This document shows, piece by piece, positions 17,048-25,521 of a stretch of DNA of 64,000 nt. The DNA is taken from contig NZ_PDCM01000002.1 of assembly GCF_008634025.1 (NCBI RefSeq), positions 1,426,001 to 1,490,000 of the forward strand. Direction: 5' to 3'. The stretch is from Streptomyces albofaciens JCM 4342. Lineage in GTDB: Bacteria; Actinomycetota; Actinomycetes; Streptomycetales; Streptomycetaceae. The number at the start of each line of letters is the position of its first letter. Within the stretch, counting starts at the first letter, position 1. The notes beneath the pieces were generated by a model. The model ran no database searches and was not told the DNA's origin. It saw nothing but the letters and a program-made list of their open reading frames with translations. The position numbers and the translations under genes were made by a program.

Positions 17048-19272
17048 TGGAGCACGTGACGGAGCAGGCGGGCGCCATCCCGGACTTCAGCACGGTCGAG
17101 CTGGGCGAGCCGGAGGCGCCCGGGGGCGACGCGGCGCAGTGGACGGCAGCCGTCCAGGAGGCCACCGGCAAGGGCGTCGACGACCTGGTGTGGGAGACGC
17201 CCGAGGGCATCGAGGTCAAGCCGCTGTACACCGGCGAGGACCTGGCCGGGCTGGACTTCCTGCGCACGTACCCGGGCATCGCACCGTACCTGCGCGGCCC
17301 GTACCCGACCATGTACGTCAACCAGCCCTGGACCATCCGGCAGTACGCGGGCTTCTCCACCGCCGAGGAGTCCAACGCCTTCTACCGGCGCAACCTGGCG
17401 GCCGGGCAGAAGGGCCTGTCCGTCGCCTTCGACCTGCCGACCCACCGGGGCTACGACAGCGACCACCCGCGGGTGACGGGCGACGTGGGCATGGCGGGCG
17501 TGGCGATCGACTCGATCTACGACATGCGGCAGCTCTTCTCCGGCATTCCGCTGGACAGGATGACCGTGTCCATGACGATGAACGGCGCGGTGCTGCCCGT
17601 CCTCGCGCTCTACATCGTGGCCGCCGAGGAGCAGGGCGTACCGCCCGAGAAGCTGGCCGGGACCATCCAGAACGACATCCTCAAGGAGTTCATGGTCCGC
17701 AACACCTACATCTACCCGCCGCGCCCCTCGATGCGGATCATCTCCGACATCTTCGCGTACACCTCGCAGAAGATGCCGCGCTACAACTCCATCTCCATCT
17801 CCGGCTACCACATCCAGGAGGCGGGCGCTACGGCCGACCTGGAGCTGGCGTACACCCTCGCGGACGGTGTGGAGTACCTCAAGGCGGGCATCGACGCGGG
17901 GATGGACGTGGACTCCTTCGCGCCGCGGCTCTCCTTCTTCTGGGCGATCGGCATGAACTTCTTCATGGAGATCGCCAAGCTGCGCGCCGCCCGGCTGCTG
18001 TGGGCCAAGCTGGTGCAGCGCTTCGAGCCGAAGAACCCCAAGTCGCTGTCGCTGCGCACCCACTCGCAGACCTCCGGGTGGTCGCTGACCGCGCAGGACG
18101 TGTTCAACAACGTCACGCGCACGTGTGTGGAGGCGATGGCCGCGACGCAGGGCCACACCCAGTCGCTGCACACCAACGCGCTGGACGAGGCGCTGGCCCT
18201 GCCCACCGACTTCTCCGCGCGCATCGCGCGCAACACCCAGCTCTTCCTCCAGCAGGAGTCGGGCACCTGCCGGGTCATCGACCCCTGGGGCGGCAGCGCG
18301 TACGTCGAGAAGCTGACCCACGACCTGGCGCACCGGGCCTGGCAGCACATCGAGGAGGTGGAGGCGGCCGGCGGCATGGCCAAGGCCATCGACGCGGGCA
18401 TCCCGAAGCTGCGGGTGGAGGAGGCCGCGGCCCGTACGCAGGCGCGGATCGACTCGGGGCGGCAGGCGCTGATCGGCGTCAACAAGTACCGGGTGGACAC
18501 CGACGAGCAGATCGACGTACTGAAGGTCGACAACTCGGCGGTGCGCGCGCAGCAGATCGACAAGCTGCGGCGGCTGCGCGAAGAGCGCGACGAGGCCGCC
18601 TGCCAGGACGCGCTGCGGGCGCTGACGGCGGCCGCGGAGGCCGGGCCGGGCCGGGGCCTGGAGGGCAACCTGCTGACGCTGGCCGTGAATGCGGCCCGCG
18701 CGATGGCGACGGTCGGTGAGATCTCCGACGCACTGGAGAAGGTCTACGGGCGCCACTCCGGGCAGATCCGTACGATCTCCGGTGTGTACCGAGACGAAGC
18801 GGGGCCGTCCTCCGGCGTGGACCGGACCCGGGAGCTGGTGGCGGAGTTCGAACGGGCCGAGGGGCGCCGGCCGCGCATCCTGGTCGCCAAGATGGGCCAG
18901 GACGGCCACGACCGCGGCCAGAAGGTGATCGCGACGGCCTTCGCCGACCTGGGCTTCGACGTGGACGTCGGCCCGCTGTTCCAGACGCCGGCGGAGGTCG
19001 CCCGGCAGGCGGTGGAGGCGGACGTGCACATCGTCGGCGTCTCCTCGCTGGCCGCCGGACACCTGACGCTGGTGCCCGCGCTGCGCGAGGAGCTGGCGGC
19101 GCAGGACCGGGAGGACATCATGATCGTGGTGGGCGGGGTGATCCCGCCGGGTGACGTCCCCGCGCTCCACGAGGCGGGCGCCGCGGCCGTCTTCCCGCCC
19201 GGTACGGTCATCCCCGATGCCGCGTACGACCTGGTCAAGGACCTCGCCGGGGTCCTCGGCCACGACCTGTGA
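17047..19272 (+). CDS. mutB: Methylmalonyl-CoA mutase large (alpha) catalytic subunit
   Basis: A 741-residue catalytic subunit. The N-terminal TIM-barrel holds the substrate-binding sequence [20 protein letters not shown], with the conserved catalytic Tyr, followed by [19 protein letters not shown] and [13 protein letters not shown]. The C-terminal cobalamin domain has the base-off motif DGHDRG (Asp619, His621, Gly624) with lower-axial ligand His621, then GVSSLAAGH and VGGVIPP. Length and all motifs are as in Streptomyces MutB. It starts inside the mutA stop codon and is followed 12 bp later by meaB. Confidence 0.96.
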   Translation: MEHVTEQAGAIPDFSTVELGEPEAPGGDAAQWTAAVQEATGKGVDDLVWETPEGIEVKPLYTGEDLAGLDFLRTYPGIAPYLRGPYPTMYVNQPWTIRQYAGFSTAEESNAFYRRNLAAGQKGLSVAFDLPTHRGYDSDHPRVTGDVGMAGVAIDSIYDMRQLFSGIPLDRMTVSMTMNGAVLPVLALYIVAAEEQGVPPEKLAGTIQNDILKEFMVRNTYIYPPRPSMRIISDIFAYTSQKMPRYNSISISGYHIQEAGATADLELAYTLADGVEYLKAGIDAGMDVDSFAPRLSFFWAIGMNFFMEIAKLRAARLLWAKLVQRFEPKNPKSLSLRTHSQTSGWSLTAQDVFNNVTRTCVEAMAATQGHTQSLHTNALDEALALPTDFSARIARNTQLFLQQESGTCRVIDPWGGSAYVEKLTHDLAHRAWQHIEEVEAAGGMAKAIDAGIPKLRVEEAAARTQARIDSGRQALIGVNKYRVDTDEQIDVLKVDNSAVRAQQIDKLRRLREERDEAACQDALRALTAAAEAGPGRGLEGNLLTLAVNAARAMATVGEISDALEKVYGRHSGQIRTISGVYRDEAGPSSGVDRTRELVAEFERAEGRRPRILVAKMGQDGHDRGQKVIATAFADLGFDVDVGPLFQTPAEVARQAVEADVHIVGVSSLAAGHLTLVPALREELAAQDREDIMIVVGGVIPPGDVPALHEAGAAAVFPPGTVIPDAAYDLVKDLAGVLGHDL

Positions 19273-19284
19273 GCCACCACCCCG

Positions 19285-20313
19285 ATGCCTGAGACACCCC
19301 GGCCCCGAGCGGCCCGCAAGCGACCGACGATCGACATCGACCAGTACGCGGCGGGCGTGCGCGAGGGCTCGCGGGCCTGGATCGCGCGCGCCATCACGCT
19401 CGTGGAGTCCACCCGGGCCGACCACCGGGCGCTGGCGCAGCGGCTGCTGGTCGAGCTGCTGCCGTACGCCGGCACGGCCCGGCGGGTGGGCATCAGCGGG
19501 GTGCCCGGGGTCGGCAAGTCGACGTTCATCGACGCGCTGGGCTCCCAGCTGACGGGGGCCGGGCACCGGGTCGCCGTACTGGCCGTCGACCCGTCCTCCA
19601 GCCGTACCGGCGGCTCCATCCTGGGCGACAAGACCCGGATGGCGCGGCTGGCCGCGGACCCGGCGGCGTTCGTACGGCCCTCCCCCACCTCGGGCACGCT
19701 CGGCGGCGTGGCGCGGGCGACCCGGGAGTCCATCGTCGTGATGGAGGCCGCGGGTTATGACGTGGTGCTCGTCGAGACGGTGGGCGTCGGCCAGTCCGAG
19801 ACGGCCGTCGCCAACATGGTCGACACGTTCCTGCTGCTCACCCTCGCCCGCACCGGCGACCAGCTCCAGGGCATCAAGAAGGGCGTGCTGGAGCTGGCCG
19901 ACCTGGTGTCGGTCAACAAGGCGGACGGGCCGCACGAGCGGGACGCCAAGTCGGCGGCCCGGGAGCTGTCCGGCGCGCTGCGGCTGCTCCAGCCGCCGGA
20001 CGCGGCCTGGACTCCGCCGGTCCTGACGTGCAGCGCCCGCGAGGGCACCGGTCTGGACGCGGTGTGGGACCGGATCGAGCAGCACCGCAAGCTGCTGGAG
20101 TCCACCGGGGCGCTGGCGGAGAAGCGGCGCGGGCAGCAGGTCGACTGGACGTGGTCGATGGTCCGCGAGCAGTTGCTGAACCGGCTTCAGGAGCACCCCG
20201 GCGTACGGGACGTGGCCCCCGAGGTGGAGCGGGAAGTACGGGCGGGCACGCTGACGGCGACGCTCGCGGCCGAGCGCATCCTCGGCGCCTTCGGGATGCC
20301 GGACCGGGCGTGA
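19285..20313 (+). CDS. meaB: MeaB-type GTPase chaperone of methylmalonyl-CoA mutase
   Basis: A 342-residue G3E GTPase that gates cobalamin loading and protects the mutase from inactivation. The Walker A motif GVPGVGKST is at residues 72-80. [22 protein letters not shown] follows, then [11 protein letters not shown] (switch region) and the base-specificity motif NKAD in [13 protein letters not shown]. The dimerisation tail (residues 275-342) is present. Third gene of the mutA-mutB-meaB operon, ending in a strong hairpin. Confidence 0.95.
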   Translation: MPETPRPRAARKRPTIDIDQYAAGVREGSRAWIARAITLVESTRADHRALAQRLLVELLPYAGTARRVGISGVPGVGKSTFIDALGSQLTGAGHRVAVLAVDPSSSRTGGSILGDKTRMARLAADPAAFVRPSPTSGTLGGVARATRESIVVMEAAGYDVVLVETVGVGQSETAVANMVDTFLLLTLARTGDQLQGIKKGVLELADLVSVNKADGPHERDAKSAARELSGALRLLQPPDAAWTPPVLTCSAREGTGLDAVWDRIEQHRKLLESTGALAEKRRGQQVDWTWSMVREQLLNRLQEHPGVRDVAPEVEREVRAGTLTATLAAERILGAFGMPDRA

Positions 20314-20319
20314 CACGGG

Positions 20320-20346
20320 TGTCCCCGGCGGCTCACGCCGGGGACA
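20320..20346. terminator. Bidirectional terminator after meaB, containing the VOC stop codon in its loop
   Basis: TGTCCCCGGCG (20320-20330) pairs perfectly with CGCCGGGGACA (20336-20346) over a 5-nt loop. The convergent VOC gene terminates at 20333-20335, inside that loop, so its last codons and the meaB terminator share the same bases. Confidence 0.75.
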
Positions 20347-20707
20347 TCACCTCGTACAGGTTCCCGGTGTCGTCCGTGAAGAACAGGCCGCGCGGGCACA
20401 GCGGGTGGTCGGTGCGGCCGTTGTCCGGGTGGGCGGGTTCGCTGCCGTAGGGGATCCCGGCTTCCCGTATCCGGGCGAGGATCGCGTCGAAGGTGTCCGG
20501 GTCCACGTCGAAGGCGAGGTGGTGGCCCTCCGGTTCGGGCACCGCCATGAAGTCGAGGGTCAGCCGGTCGTTGACGCGTACCGGTGCGAAGTGCCCGTCG
20601 CGGCCGGCCGGCGGCAGCTCCTCCAGCCCCATGACCGAGGCGAAGAACCGGGCCGCCGCGCGATGGTCGGCGGCGGGCACGATGGTGTGGTTGAGCGTGA
20701 CGGGCAC
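20333..20707 (-). CDS. VOC-family (glyoxalase-like) protein
   Basis: A 124-residue protein beginning VPVTLNHTIVPAADHRAAAR, with a second module LAFDVDPDTFDAILARIREA and the closing GLFFTDDTGNLYEVMSP, a classic VOC ending whose Glu is a typical metal ligand. The first His (HTIVPA) and an internal HHLAFDV His complete a plausible 2-His-1-Glu site. The GTG at 20707 is preferred because GGGAGGGCCC sits directly before it; an ATG 33 bp upstream would add residues unlike the family. It is the last gene of a possible SDR-LysR-VOC set on the minus strand. Confidence 0.82.
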   Translation of the reverse strand: MPVTLNHTIVPAADHRAAARFFASVMGLEELPPAGRDGHFAPVRVNDRLTLDFMAVPEPEGHHLAFDVDPDTFDAILARIREAGIPYGSEPAHPDNGRTDHPLCPRGLFFTDDTGNLYEVMSPA

Positions 20708-20756
20708 GGGCCCTCCCCGGGAGTCGGCGTGGCGCTTCACCGTACGGAGTGAGTAT

Positions 20757-21647
20757 TCACTCCGTCAATGCCCGGCCCGCGAAATGCGCGATCGCCGCCG
20801 CCTCGAACCGCCGCTCCGCCTCCGAGACATAGGTGTCCGCGCGCCGCACCAGCGACAGCGTGCGGCGGCAGCCCGGCACGTCCAGACGCAGCCAGCGGAC
20901 CGGCGCCTCGGCCGACTCGTTGCGGGCGATCTCCGGTATGAGCCCGACGCCGAGTCCGGCGCCGATCATGAACTGGGTCGCGGCGGGCTCGTCGCCCTCG
21001 CAGGCGATGACGGGGCTGCGGCCCGCCGCCGCGAACAGCCGGTCGAGCAGTTCGCGCTGCCAGTGCCCGCGGCGGGTGGTGACGAACGGTTCGTCCGCGA
21101 CCTCGTCCAGGCCGACGTGCCCGCGTCCGGCCAGCGGGTGGCCGACCGGCACGGCCAGCAGGACGTCCTCCTCCCTCAGCACCACCGACCGCAGCCCGGC
21201 ACCGCTCAGGGGCTGTGAGGCGATGCACAGGTCCACCTCCCGGTCCGCCAGCTGACGTGCCATCACCTCGGCGGTCGACTGGTGGAGCCGGATCTCGACG
21301 CCGGGGTGCGCGGCACGGAAGGCGGACAGCAGCGAGGTGAGGGTCAGCAGGGTCTCGGCGGCGGCCACGACCCGCCCCTGGTCCAGGCCCGCGGCGTCCG
21401 CCAGCTCGCGCCGGGCATCGTCCAGCTCGCCGAGCGCCCGCTCGACACGGCGCAGAAAGGCGGCACCGTACCGGTTGAGGCGCACCGACCGCCCCTGCCG
21501 GTCGAAGAGCGGCACACCCAGCTCCGCCTCCAGCCGGGCGACCGTCCGGCTCACCGCGGGCTGCGCGACGCGCAGTTCGGCCGCCGCCCGGCTGATGTGC
21601 TCGTGCCGGGCCACCATCCGGAACGTCCGCAGGGACGTCAGGTCCAC
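20757..21647 (-). CDS. LysR family transcriptional regulator
   Basis: A 296-residue LysR protein. The N-terminal winged HTH (residues 1-62) reads MDLTSLRTFRMVARHEHISR, AAAELRVAQPAVSRTVARLE and LGVPLFDRQGRSVRLNRYGA, unmistakable for the family. The periplasmic-binding-like effector domain follows (about 90-296), with VDLCIASQPLSG and FMIGAGLGVGLIPE. It lies 12 bp downstream of the SDR gene on the same strand, so the two are probably cotranscribed, an unusual order for LysR genes, which are commonly divergent from their target. The effector is unknown. Confidence 0.9.
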   Translation of the reverse strand: MDLTSLRTFRMVARHEHISRAAAELRVAQPAVSRTVARLEAELGVPLFDRQGRSVRLNRYGAAFLRRVERALGELDDARRELADAAGLDQGRVVAAAETLLTLTSLLSAFRAAHPGVEIRLHQSTAEVMARQLADREVDLCIASQPLSGAGLRSVVLREEDVLLAVPVGHPLAGRGHVGLDEVADEPFVTTRRGHWQRELLDRLFAAAGRSPVIACEGDEPAATQFMIGAGLGVGLIPEIARNESAEAPVRWLRLDVPGCRRTLSLVRRADTYVSEAERRFEAAAIAHFAGRALTE

Positions 21648-21659
21648 GCCGGGCCCCGC

Positions 21660-22466
21660 TCAGACGGTGAGGCCGCCGTCGACGGGCAGGACCGCGCCCG
21701 TCACGTACGAGGCACGGTCGCTGAGCAGCCACGCGGCGGCCTGCGCCACCTCTTCGGGGGCGGCCGCGCGGCGCAGCGGCGTACGGGAGGTGAGCCGGTC
21801 GAGGAGGCCGGGCTCGCGGGCGGCCCAGTCCTCGATCATGGCGGTCATGGTGGTTCCGGGGGCGACCGCGTTGACGCGGATGCCCTGGGGGCCGTACTCG
21901 ACGGCGGCGGTCTGGGTGAGGCTGTTCACGGCCCGCTTGGAGGCGCCGTACAGGCTCATCCCGGCGGACGGCTTGAGGCTGCCGACGCTGCTGTTGTTGA
22001 CGATCGCGCCGGTGCCGGCGGTGGCCAGGATCGCCCGTATCTCGGCGGCCATCGCCAGCCAGACGCCCCGGTGGTTGACGGCGGTGATCCGGTCGAACTC
22101 CGCCACGGGGATCTCGGCCAGCGGGGCGTGCGCGATGCCCATGCCCGCGTTGTTGAACGCGCCGTCCAGGCGGCCGTGGCGCTCGACGGCCGTGTCCACC
22201 GCCCGCTGTACGGCGTCCGCGTCCGCCAGGTCGGCGACGACGTGCCCGGCGCTGCCGCCCGCCGCCCGTATCTCCTCGGTGACGGCGGCCAGTTCCGGTT
22301 CGGTCCGCGCGGTCAGCACGACCGCTGCGCCCTCCCGCGCGAACAGCCGTGCCGCGGCGGCGCCGATGCCGCGCCCCGCCCCGGTGATCAGCAGGACCTT
22401 GCCGTCCAGCAGCCGGCCGCCGTCCGTGCCCGGTCGCTCCGTACCCGTACCCGTCGTCTGCGTCAT
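21660..22466 (-). CDS. Short-chain dehydrogenase/reductase (SDR, classical)
   Basis: A 268-residue NAD(P)-dependent oxidoreductase. It has the cofactor motif TGAGRGIG near residue 30, a NNAGMG motif, the catalytic Ser (VNNSSVGS), the YGASK active-site Tyr/Lys, and the C-terminal ASYVTGAVLPVDGGLTV. The ATG at 22466 is chosen; another ATG three codons upstream is equally possible. The substrate is unknown. It probably heads a SDR-LysR(-VOC) transcript. Confidence 0.9.
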   Translation of the reverse strand: MTQTTGTGTERPGTDGGRLLDGKVLLITGAGRGIGAAAARLFAREGAAVVLTARTEPELAAVTEEIRAAGGSAGHVVADLADADAVQRAVDTAVERHGRLDGAFNNAGMGIAHAPLAEIPVAEFDRITAVNHRGVWLAMAAEIRAILATAGTGAIVNNSSVGSLKPSAGMSLYGASKRAVNSLTQTAAVEYGPQGIRVNAVAPGTTMTAMIEDWAAREPGLLDRLTSRTPLRRAAAPEEVAQAAAWLLSDRASYVTGAVLPVDGGLTV

Positions 22467-22501
22467 GCCGATCATTGTGCCGGAGGCCGCGGGGGCGCTC
22501 C

Positions 22502-22713
22502 GCCGTGGCCGTGGTGCCCGTCGTGCACCGGCAACGCGACGGCGGCGTCTTCGTCCGCTTCCCGTAGGGCAGGGGTCCTCCCCGCCGCGGCCGGACGACC
22601 CGGGCACCGACGGCCGCCGGTACGTGTCCGGCCGCACCGGCTGCATCGGCCTTCAGGTGCGCGGGGCGTCCGATGCGCTCTCGTACCGCGGCATCCGCGT
22701 CGAGGAGTTGTAG
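22502..22713 (+). pseudogene. Remnant of a DUF1080 (3-keto-disaccharide hydrolase-like) gene
   Basis: Two protein fragments survive in different frames on the plus strand. Around 22529-22567 the frame reads RQRDGGVFVRFP then stops, matching the DUF1080 motif (NSGVFVRFP). From about 22603 to 22713 another frame reads SGRTGCIGLQVRGASDALSY followed by RGIRVEEL and a stop, matching the domain's C-terminal GYIGLQ...FRNIRIKEL. Normally some 80-100 residues separate these motifs; here fewer than 30 codons do, so the gene has suffered an internal deletion and frame change. No start is visible. It sits tail-to-tail with the LPMO gene and may share its terminator. Confidence 0.55.
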
Positions 22714-22722
22714 CCGGCCGCG

Positions 22723-22758
22723 GGCCGGGGCGGCGGGCGGGCGTCCGCCGCCCCGGCC
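22723..22758. terminator. Terminator of the LPMO gene
   Basis: GGCCGGGGCGGCGG (22723-22736) pairs perfectly with CCGCCGCCCCGGCC (22745-22758) over an 8-nt loop, ending 9 bp from the LPMO stop codon. It also follows the DUF1080 remnant stop at 22713 and probably once served both. Confidence 0.75.
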
Positions 22759-22767
22759 TCGGCGTCA

Positions 22768-23283
22768 TCAGCGGATGTTGACGTCGATGCAGGCGTAGAA
22801 GGCGTTGGCGGTGTCCGCGACGTTCCAGACGGCGAGCACCTTCTGCTTGCCCTTGATGCCCTGGAAGTTCACGTTGTGGGTGACGGTGGCCGGCGGCTTG
22901 GCCCCGTGGTCGTTGATCTCGGCGATCTTGCGGCCGCCGATGAAGTACTGCCATGTGCTGGTGCGGTGCTGGGCCGTCAGCCGCCAGGTGAAGTTCTGGG
23001 AGCTGCCCACCGAAGTGGCCTTCCAGCCCTTGCTGTCGTCGTCGAGCTCCCGGAACCGGGCGTTGCCGCCGCTGCAGCTCTTGAGACCCTTGGGCCCCTC
23101 GACGCTCTGCGGCTCCCACTTGATGTCTCCACAGGAGACGGTGCCCGCCGCACACTGGGCCTGGCGGCTGGCCGGGGCGTTCACATAGCCGTGCGCGCTG
23201 GCCGAACCGGCCGGCAGGGTCACGACGAGCAGCGGGGCCAGCGCGGCGCCGACGGCGGTGGCGAGCTTTCTCTTCTGGTGCAT
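22768..23283 (-). CDS. Secreted lytic polysaccharide monooxygenase (AA10, chitin-binding)
   Basis: A 171-residue copper enzyme that oxidatively cleaves crystalline chitin or cellulose. The signal peptide (MHQKRKLATAVGAALAPLLV, then VTLPAGSASA) is cut before HGYVNAP, leaving the amino-terminal His of the copper histidine brace. The second brace His is in LTAQHRTSTWQYF. Other AA10 landmarks are CGDIKWEPQSVEGPKG, CSGGNARF and the final NAFYACIDVNIR. Cysteines are positioned for two disulfides. There is no extra carbohydrate-binding module. GAAGGAGTCGAC precedes the ATG. A dre-like element upstream (23476-23491) implies control by the GlcNAc-responsive repressor DasR and thus a chitin role. Confidence 0.93.
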   Translation of the reverse strand: MHQKRKLATAVGAALAPLLVVTLPAGSASAHGYVNAPASRQAQCAAGTVSCGDIKWEPQSVEGPKGLKSCSGGNARFRELDDDSKGWKATSVGSSQNFTWRLTAQHRTSTWQYFIGGRKIAEINDHGAKPPATVTHNVNFQGIKGKQKVLAVWNVADTANAFYACIDVNIR

Positions 23284-23475
23284 GTCGACTCCTTCACGGT
23301 GGAGGCCCGGCCCGGGCAGGCGTCCGCCGGCGCTGTCGCGCCGTACGTCCGGTGCGGGTGGACCTCGCTGGTGGGGGTGGGTGACGCGAAGGTGTGGTGC
23401 ACGGCGCGCGGGGACCGCGGCCACCCCGGTGGTGCGGTGCCGACTGGGTGGGGAGGACCGGATTCCCGTGCGCCA

Positions 23476-23491
23476 ATTGGTCTAGACTTTA
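23476..23491 (-). promoter_or_regulatory. dre-like DasR-binding element upstream of the LPMO gene
   Basis: On the minus strand the sequence TAAAGTCTAGACCAAT contains the core of the Streptomyces dre consensus (ACTGGTCTAGACCA(C/A)T): the central GTCTAGACCA is intact, with one degenerate flank. It lies about 190 bp upstream of the LPMO start, in an unusually AT-rich patch. DasR represses chitin and GlcNAc utilisation genes through such sites. The next gene on the plus-strand side is convergent, so only the LPMO gene is a plausible target. Confidence 0.68.
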
Positions 23492-23576
23492 CCGATCGGC
23501 AGGCTCCGGTCAAGGGGTCGGACATCAACTTCTCATACCCCGGGCGTCACTTGCGTCCCAGAAGGAACTACCCCGT

Positions 23577-24038
23577 TCAGACCTTGGGGATGTCGAAGTA
23601 CCGGTTCATGTTGGCGGCCAGCCCCAGATCGCCGGACACCTTGACCTTGCGGGTGAGCACCATCGTCACCGGATTGCCGTTCCCCGACACCAGCCGCAGG
23701 AACTCCGCGTCGCCCATCCTCAGCGTCAGCCGGGGCTCGGCCGGGCCGGCGCCCTCGCGGACCGTGCAGACCCCGTCCGCGAGCGTGGTCTCGTAGACCG
23801 CCTCCCGCTCGCCGGTGATCCGCCAGCGGATCACCGCGCACAGCTCCCCGGCCTCCTCGGGCCGGAACTGCCGCCCCATCCGCCCGAAGATCTCACCGAG
23901 CACCCGGTCCCGCAGCTCGCCGCGCGCGAGTTCGGCGATCTCCCTGCCCGACAGCCCCTTCACGATCCGCGCGAACTCCTCGGGCGTGACGCTCGCGAAG
24001 TCGAGCTCGGCCAGCAGCGACCTGACGTCTCGGGCCAC
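23577..24038 (-). CDS. SCP2-like sterol/lipid-transfer domain protein
   Basis: A 153-residue protein beginning VARDVRSLLAELDFASVTPE. A helical N-terminal part (EEFARIVKGLSGREIAELAR) is followed by a beta-sheet half with AVIRWRITGEREAVYETTLA, a RLTLRMGDAEFLRLVSG segment and the ending KVKVSGDLGLAANMNRYFDI. This is the SCP2 pattern, in which the late GDL and small hydrophobic helix form the lipid-binding tunnel. The GTG at 24038 follows GAGGAGAGTGTC; an ATG 36 bp upstream is the alternative. It could bind a lipid or polyketide-like ligand. There is no clear operon partner. Confidence 0.68.
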   Translation of the reverse strand: MARDVRSLLAELDFASVTPEEFARIVKGLSGREIAELARGELRDRVLGEIFGRMGRQFRPEEAGELCAVIRWRITGEREAVYETTLADGVCTVREGAGPAEPRLTLRMGDAEFLRLVSGNGNPVTMVLTRKVKVSGDLGLAANMNRYFDIPKV

Positions 24039-24368
24039 GACACTCTCCTCATGACGGAAATCCACTTCCAGCATGGTGCACGCCCGGCATTCCGGACCGC
24101 CGTCCGGGGTTGTCCGTCGGCGCGCCCCGGCCGCCCCACCGGGCACATCCGGCCGCCGGGGCACCGCTTCGCGCCGTTCCCGCGCGGCGGGCGGCCCGAG
24201 CGGGGTTGGCGGCGCGCGTTCCGGTTACCCGTGGCCCGTGCACCGCGCGGAGACGGCCGTTCTCGACGTACGCGCCTCCCCTCCCCCGCAGCGCACCGGA
24301 CCAGCGGCCGCGGCCTCCGCACGGCGCACCGGCGGGAGGCGAGGCACCGGCGACAAGGAGCACCCACC
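24039..24368. other. Intergenic region without recognisable gene
   Basis: 330 bp between two divergent genes. It holds a short perfect hairpin (CCGGAC 24092-24097 with GTCCGG 24102-24107) and is otherwise uniform high-GC sequence. The promoters of both flanking genes must lie here, but I cannot point to a convincing -35/-10 pair. The last 20 bp contain the ribosome site ACAAGGAGCACC for the downstream gene. Confidence 0.4.
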
Positions 24369-24872
24369 ATGTCCGGAAACCGGACCGTCCGCCGCGCGGC
24401 GCTGGCCGCCGCCCTGTCGGCCCTGGCCGTCACCGCGCCCGCGGGATCCGGCGCCGCCGCCGCGCCCGCCCCCGCGCCGGCCGGGGACCAGGCCGAGGTA
24501 CCCGCCCGCGGCGGCAGTACGGAGTCGGCCGTCGACCGGGTCGCCAACTTCTACGGCAGCTACCTCGACGCCGTGCACGACCAGGGGCGCGGCGCGCTCG
24601 CCGAGGCGCTGCGCGCCCACTACCTGGCCCCCGAACTGCGGGCGCACCTGGCGAACTGGGAGCGGCGCGAGCACGCGGACGGCGTGCTGCGCGCCCAGGA
24701 CACCCCGCGGGCCTGGCGCGTCACGTACAACGACAGCGCCATGGGCCGCGCCTGGACCCGGGTCCGCCTCACCTTCGGCAGCGCCGAGCACCCGCGCCAC
24801 AGCCAGCTGCTCGTCACCTGCGACCTGAACACCCTGCGGATCACCGACATCCAGCCGGACACCGGGAAGTAG
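24369..24872 (+). CDS. Secreted hypothetical protein
   Basis: A 167-residue protein with a Sec signal peptide: RTVRRAALAAALSALAVTAP followed by AGSGAAAAPAPAPAG, cleaved around residues 28-32. The mature part starts with an acidic linker and then one compact domain: VANFYGSYLDAVHDQGRGAL, AEALRAHYLAPELRAHLANW, a strand region WRVTYNDSAMGRAWTRVRLT and HSQLLVTCDLNTLRITDIQP. The helix-then-sheet order and length resemble the NTF2/SnoaL-like or DUF3828 type of small secreted alpha+beta domains. I do not recognise a specific family. Start confirmed by AAGGAG 9 bp upstream. Confidence 0.72.
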   Translation: MSGNRTVRRAALAAALSALAVTAPAGSGAAAAPAPAPAGDQAEVPARGGSTESAVDRVANFYGSYLDAVHDQGRGALAEALRAHYLAPELRAHLANWERREHADGVLRAQDTPRAWRVTYNDSAMGRAWTRVRLTFGSAEHPRHSQLLVTCDLNTLRITDIQPDTGK

Positions 24873-25019
24873 CCGTACGGCCGTCCCCGCCTCCCCCGTC
24901 CCCGCGCACCGGTCCGCACACGGCAGCCGCGCCGGGCCGCGCCGGTGCAGCGCGGACCCGACGCGGCCTCCCCCGTTCGGCCGGTGTCCCCCGTCGGCCG
25001 GTTCCCCCGTCGGACTGCG

Positions 25020-25361
25020 TCAGCAGTTCAGGTAGGCGATGTGGATCCAGACGCCGGTGCGGCCGCCCCACAGGTCGCCCATGACCCAGTTGCCCTGCCG
25101 GCCGCGCACGTTCAGCTTCTGGCCGGCGTTGACCTGCCCGAGGACCGGGAAGTTCTCGCCGGGCCCGCCGCGGAAGTTGACCCCGTTGTCGTTGACGGTG
25201 CACACCTGGGCGGCGGCCTGCCGCGCGGCGTGCGCCGGGGCGGCGGAGCGCTGCGGCTGCGCGGCGGCGTGGGCGGCGCCGGTGGTGGCGAGGAGGCTGC
25301 CGGTCGCTGCGGTCGCGACGGCCAGCTTGGCGATCGTCCTGGTGACTGCGGTCCTGCGCAT
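25020..25361 (-). CDS. Secreted SH3-domain protein
   Basis: A 113-residue exported protein. The signal peptide (RTAVTRTIAKLAVATAATGS, then LLATTGAAHA) is followed by an Ala/Gln-rich linker and one bacterial SH3 (SH3b) domain: VCTVNDNGVNFRGGPGENFP, VLGQVNAGQKLNVRGRQGNW, then GVWIHIAYLNC. The two cysteines at either end of the domain probably form a disulfide. SH3b domains bind cell-wall peptides; as a free-standing domain it may be a wall ligand, a small effector or an inhibitor. The ATG at 25361 follows GGGAAGGACACGCACC. Confidence 0.82.
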   Translation of the reverse strand: MRRTAVTRTIAKLAVATAATGSLLATTGAAHAAAQPQRSAAPAHAARQAAAQVCTVNDNGVNFRGGPGENFPVLGQVNAGQKLNVRGRQGNWVMGDLWGGRTGVWIHIAYLNC

Positions 25362-25474
25362 GGTGCGTGTCCTTCCCGTGCTGCTTTCCCCGTGATGTGC
25401 GGTGGGCGCCGCCGTTGCCGTGCGGCTCCCTGCCTTACGGGATCCACCGTGCGCCGCCACGGGCCGCCGCGGTA

Positions 25475-25490
25475 CCTGACATCTGTCAGG
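25475..25490. promoter_or_regulatory. Perfect 16-bp palindrome upstream of the SH3 gene
   Basis: CCTGACA (25475-25481), TC, TGTCAGG (25484-25490). The dyad sits 114 bp upstream of the SH3-protein start codon and just downstream of the kinase stop. It is flanked by AT-poor sequence, so it stands out. A dimeric regulator site for the SH3 gene is the simplest reading. Confidence 0.45.
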
Positions 25491-25521
25491 GGCGGGACAA
25501 CACCGCAGGTCAACAGGGGTA

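Noticed and set aside
16912..20316. Very long open frame (over 1100 codons) on the strand opposite mutB-meaB, and similar long antisense frames elsewhere (for example 6883-9732, 44261-47071).
   Set aside because: These mirror strong plus-strand genes in very high-GC DNA, show repetitive Arg/Gly/Gln/Val composition and have no recognisable domain or ribosome site.
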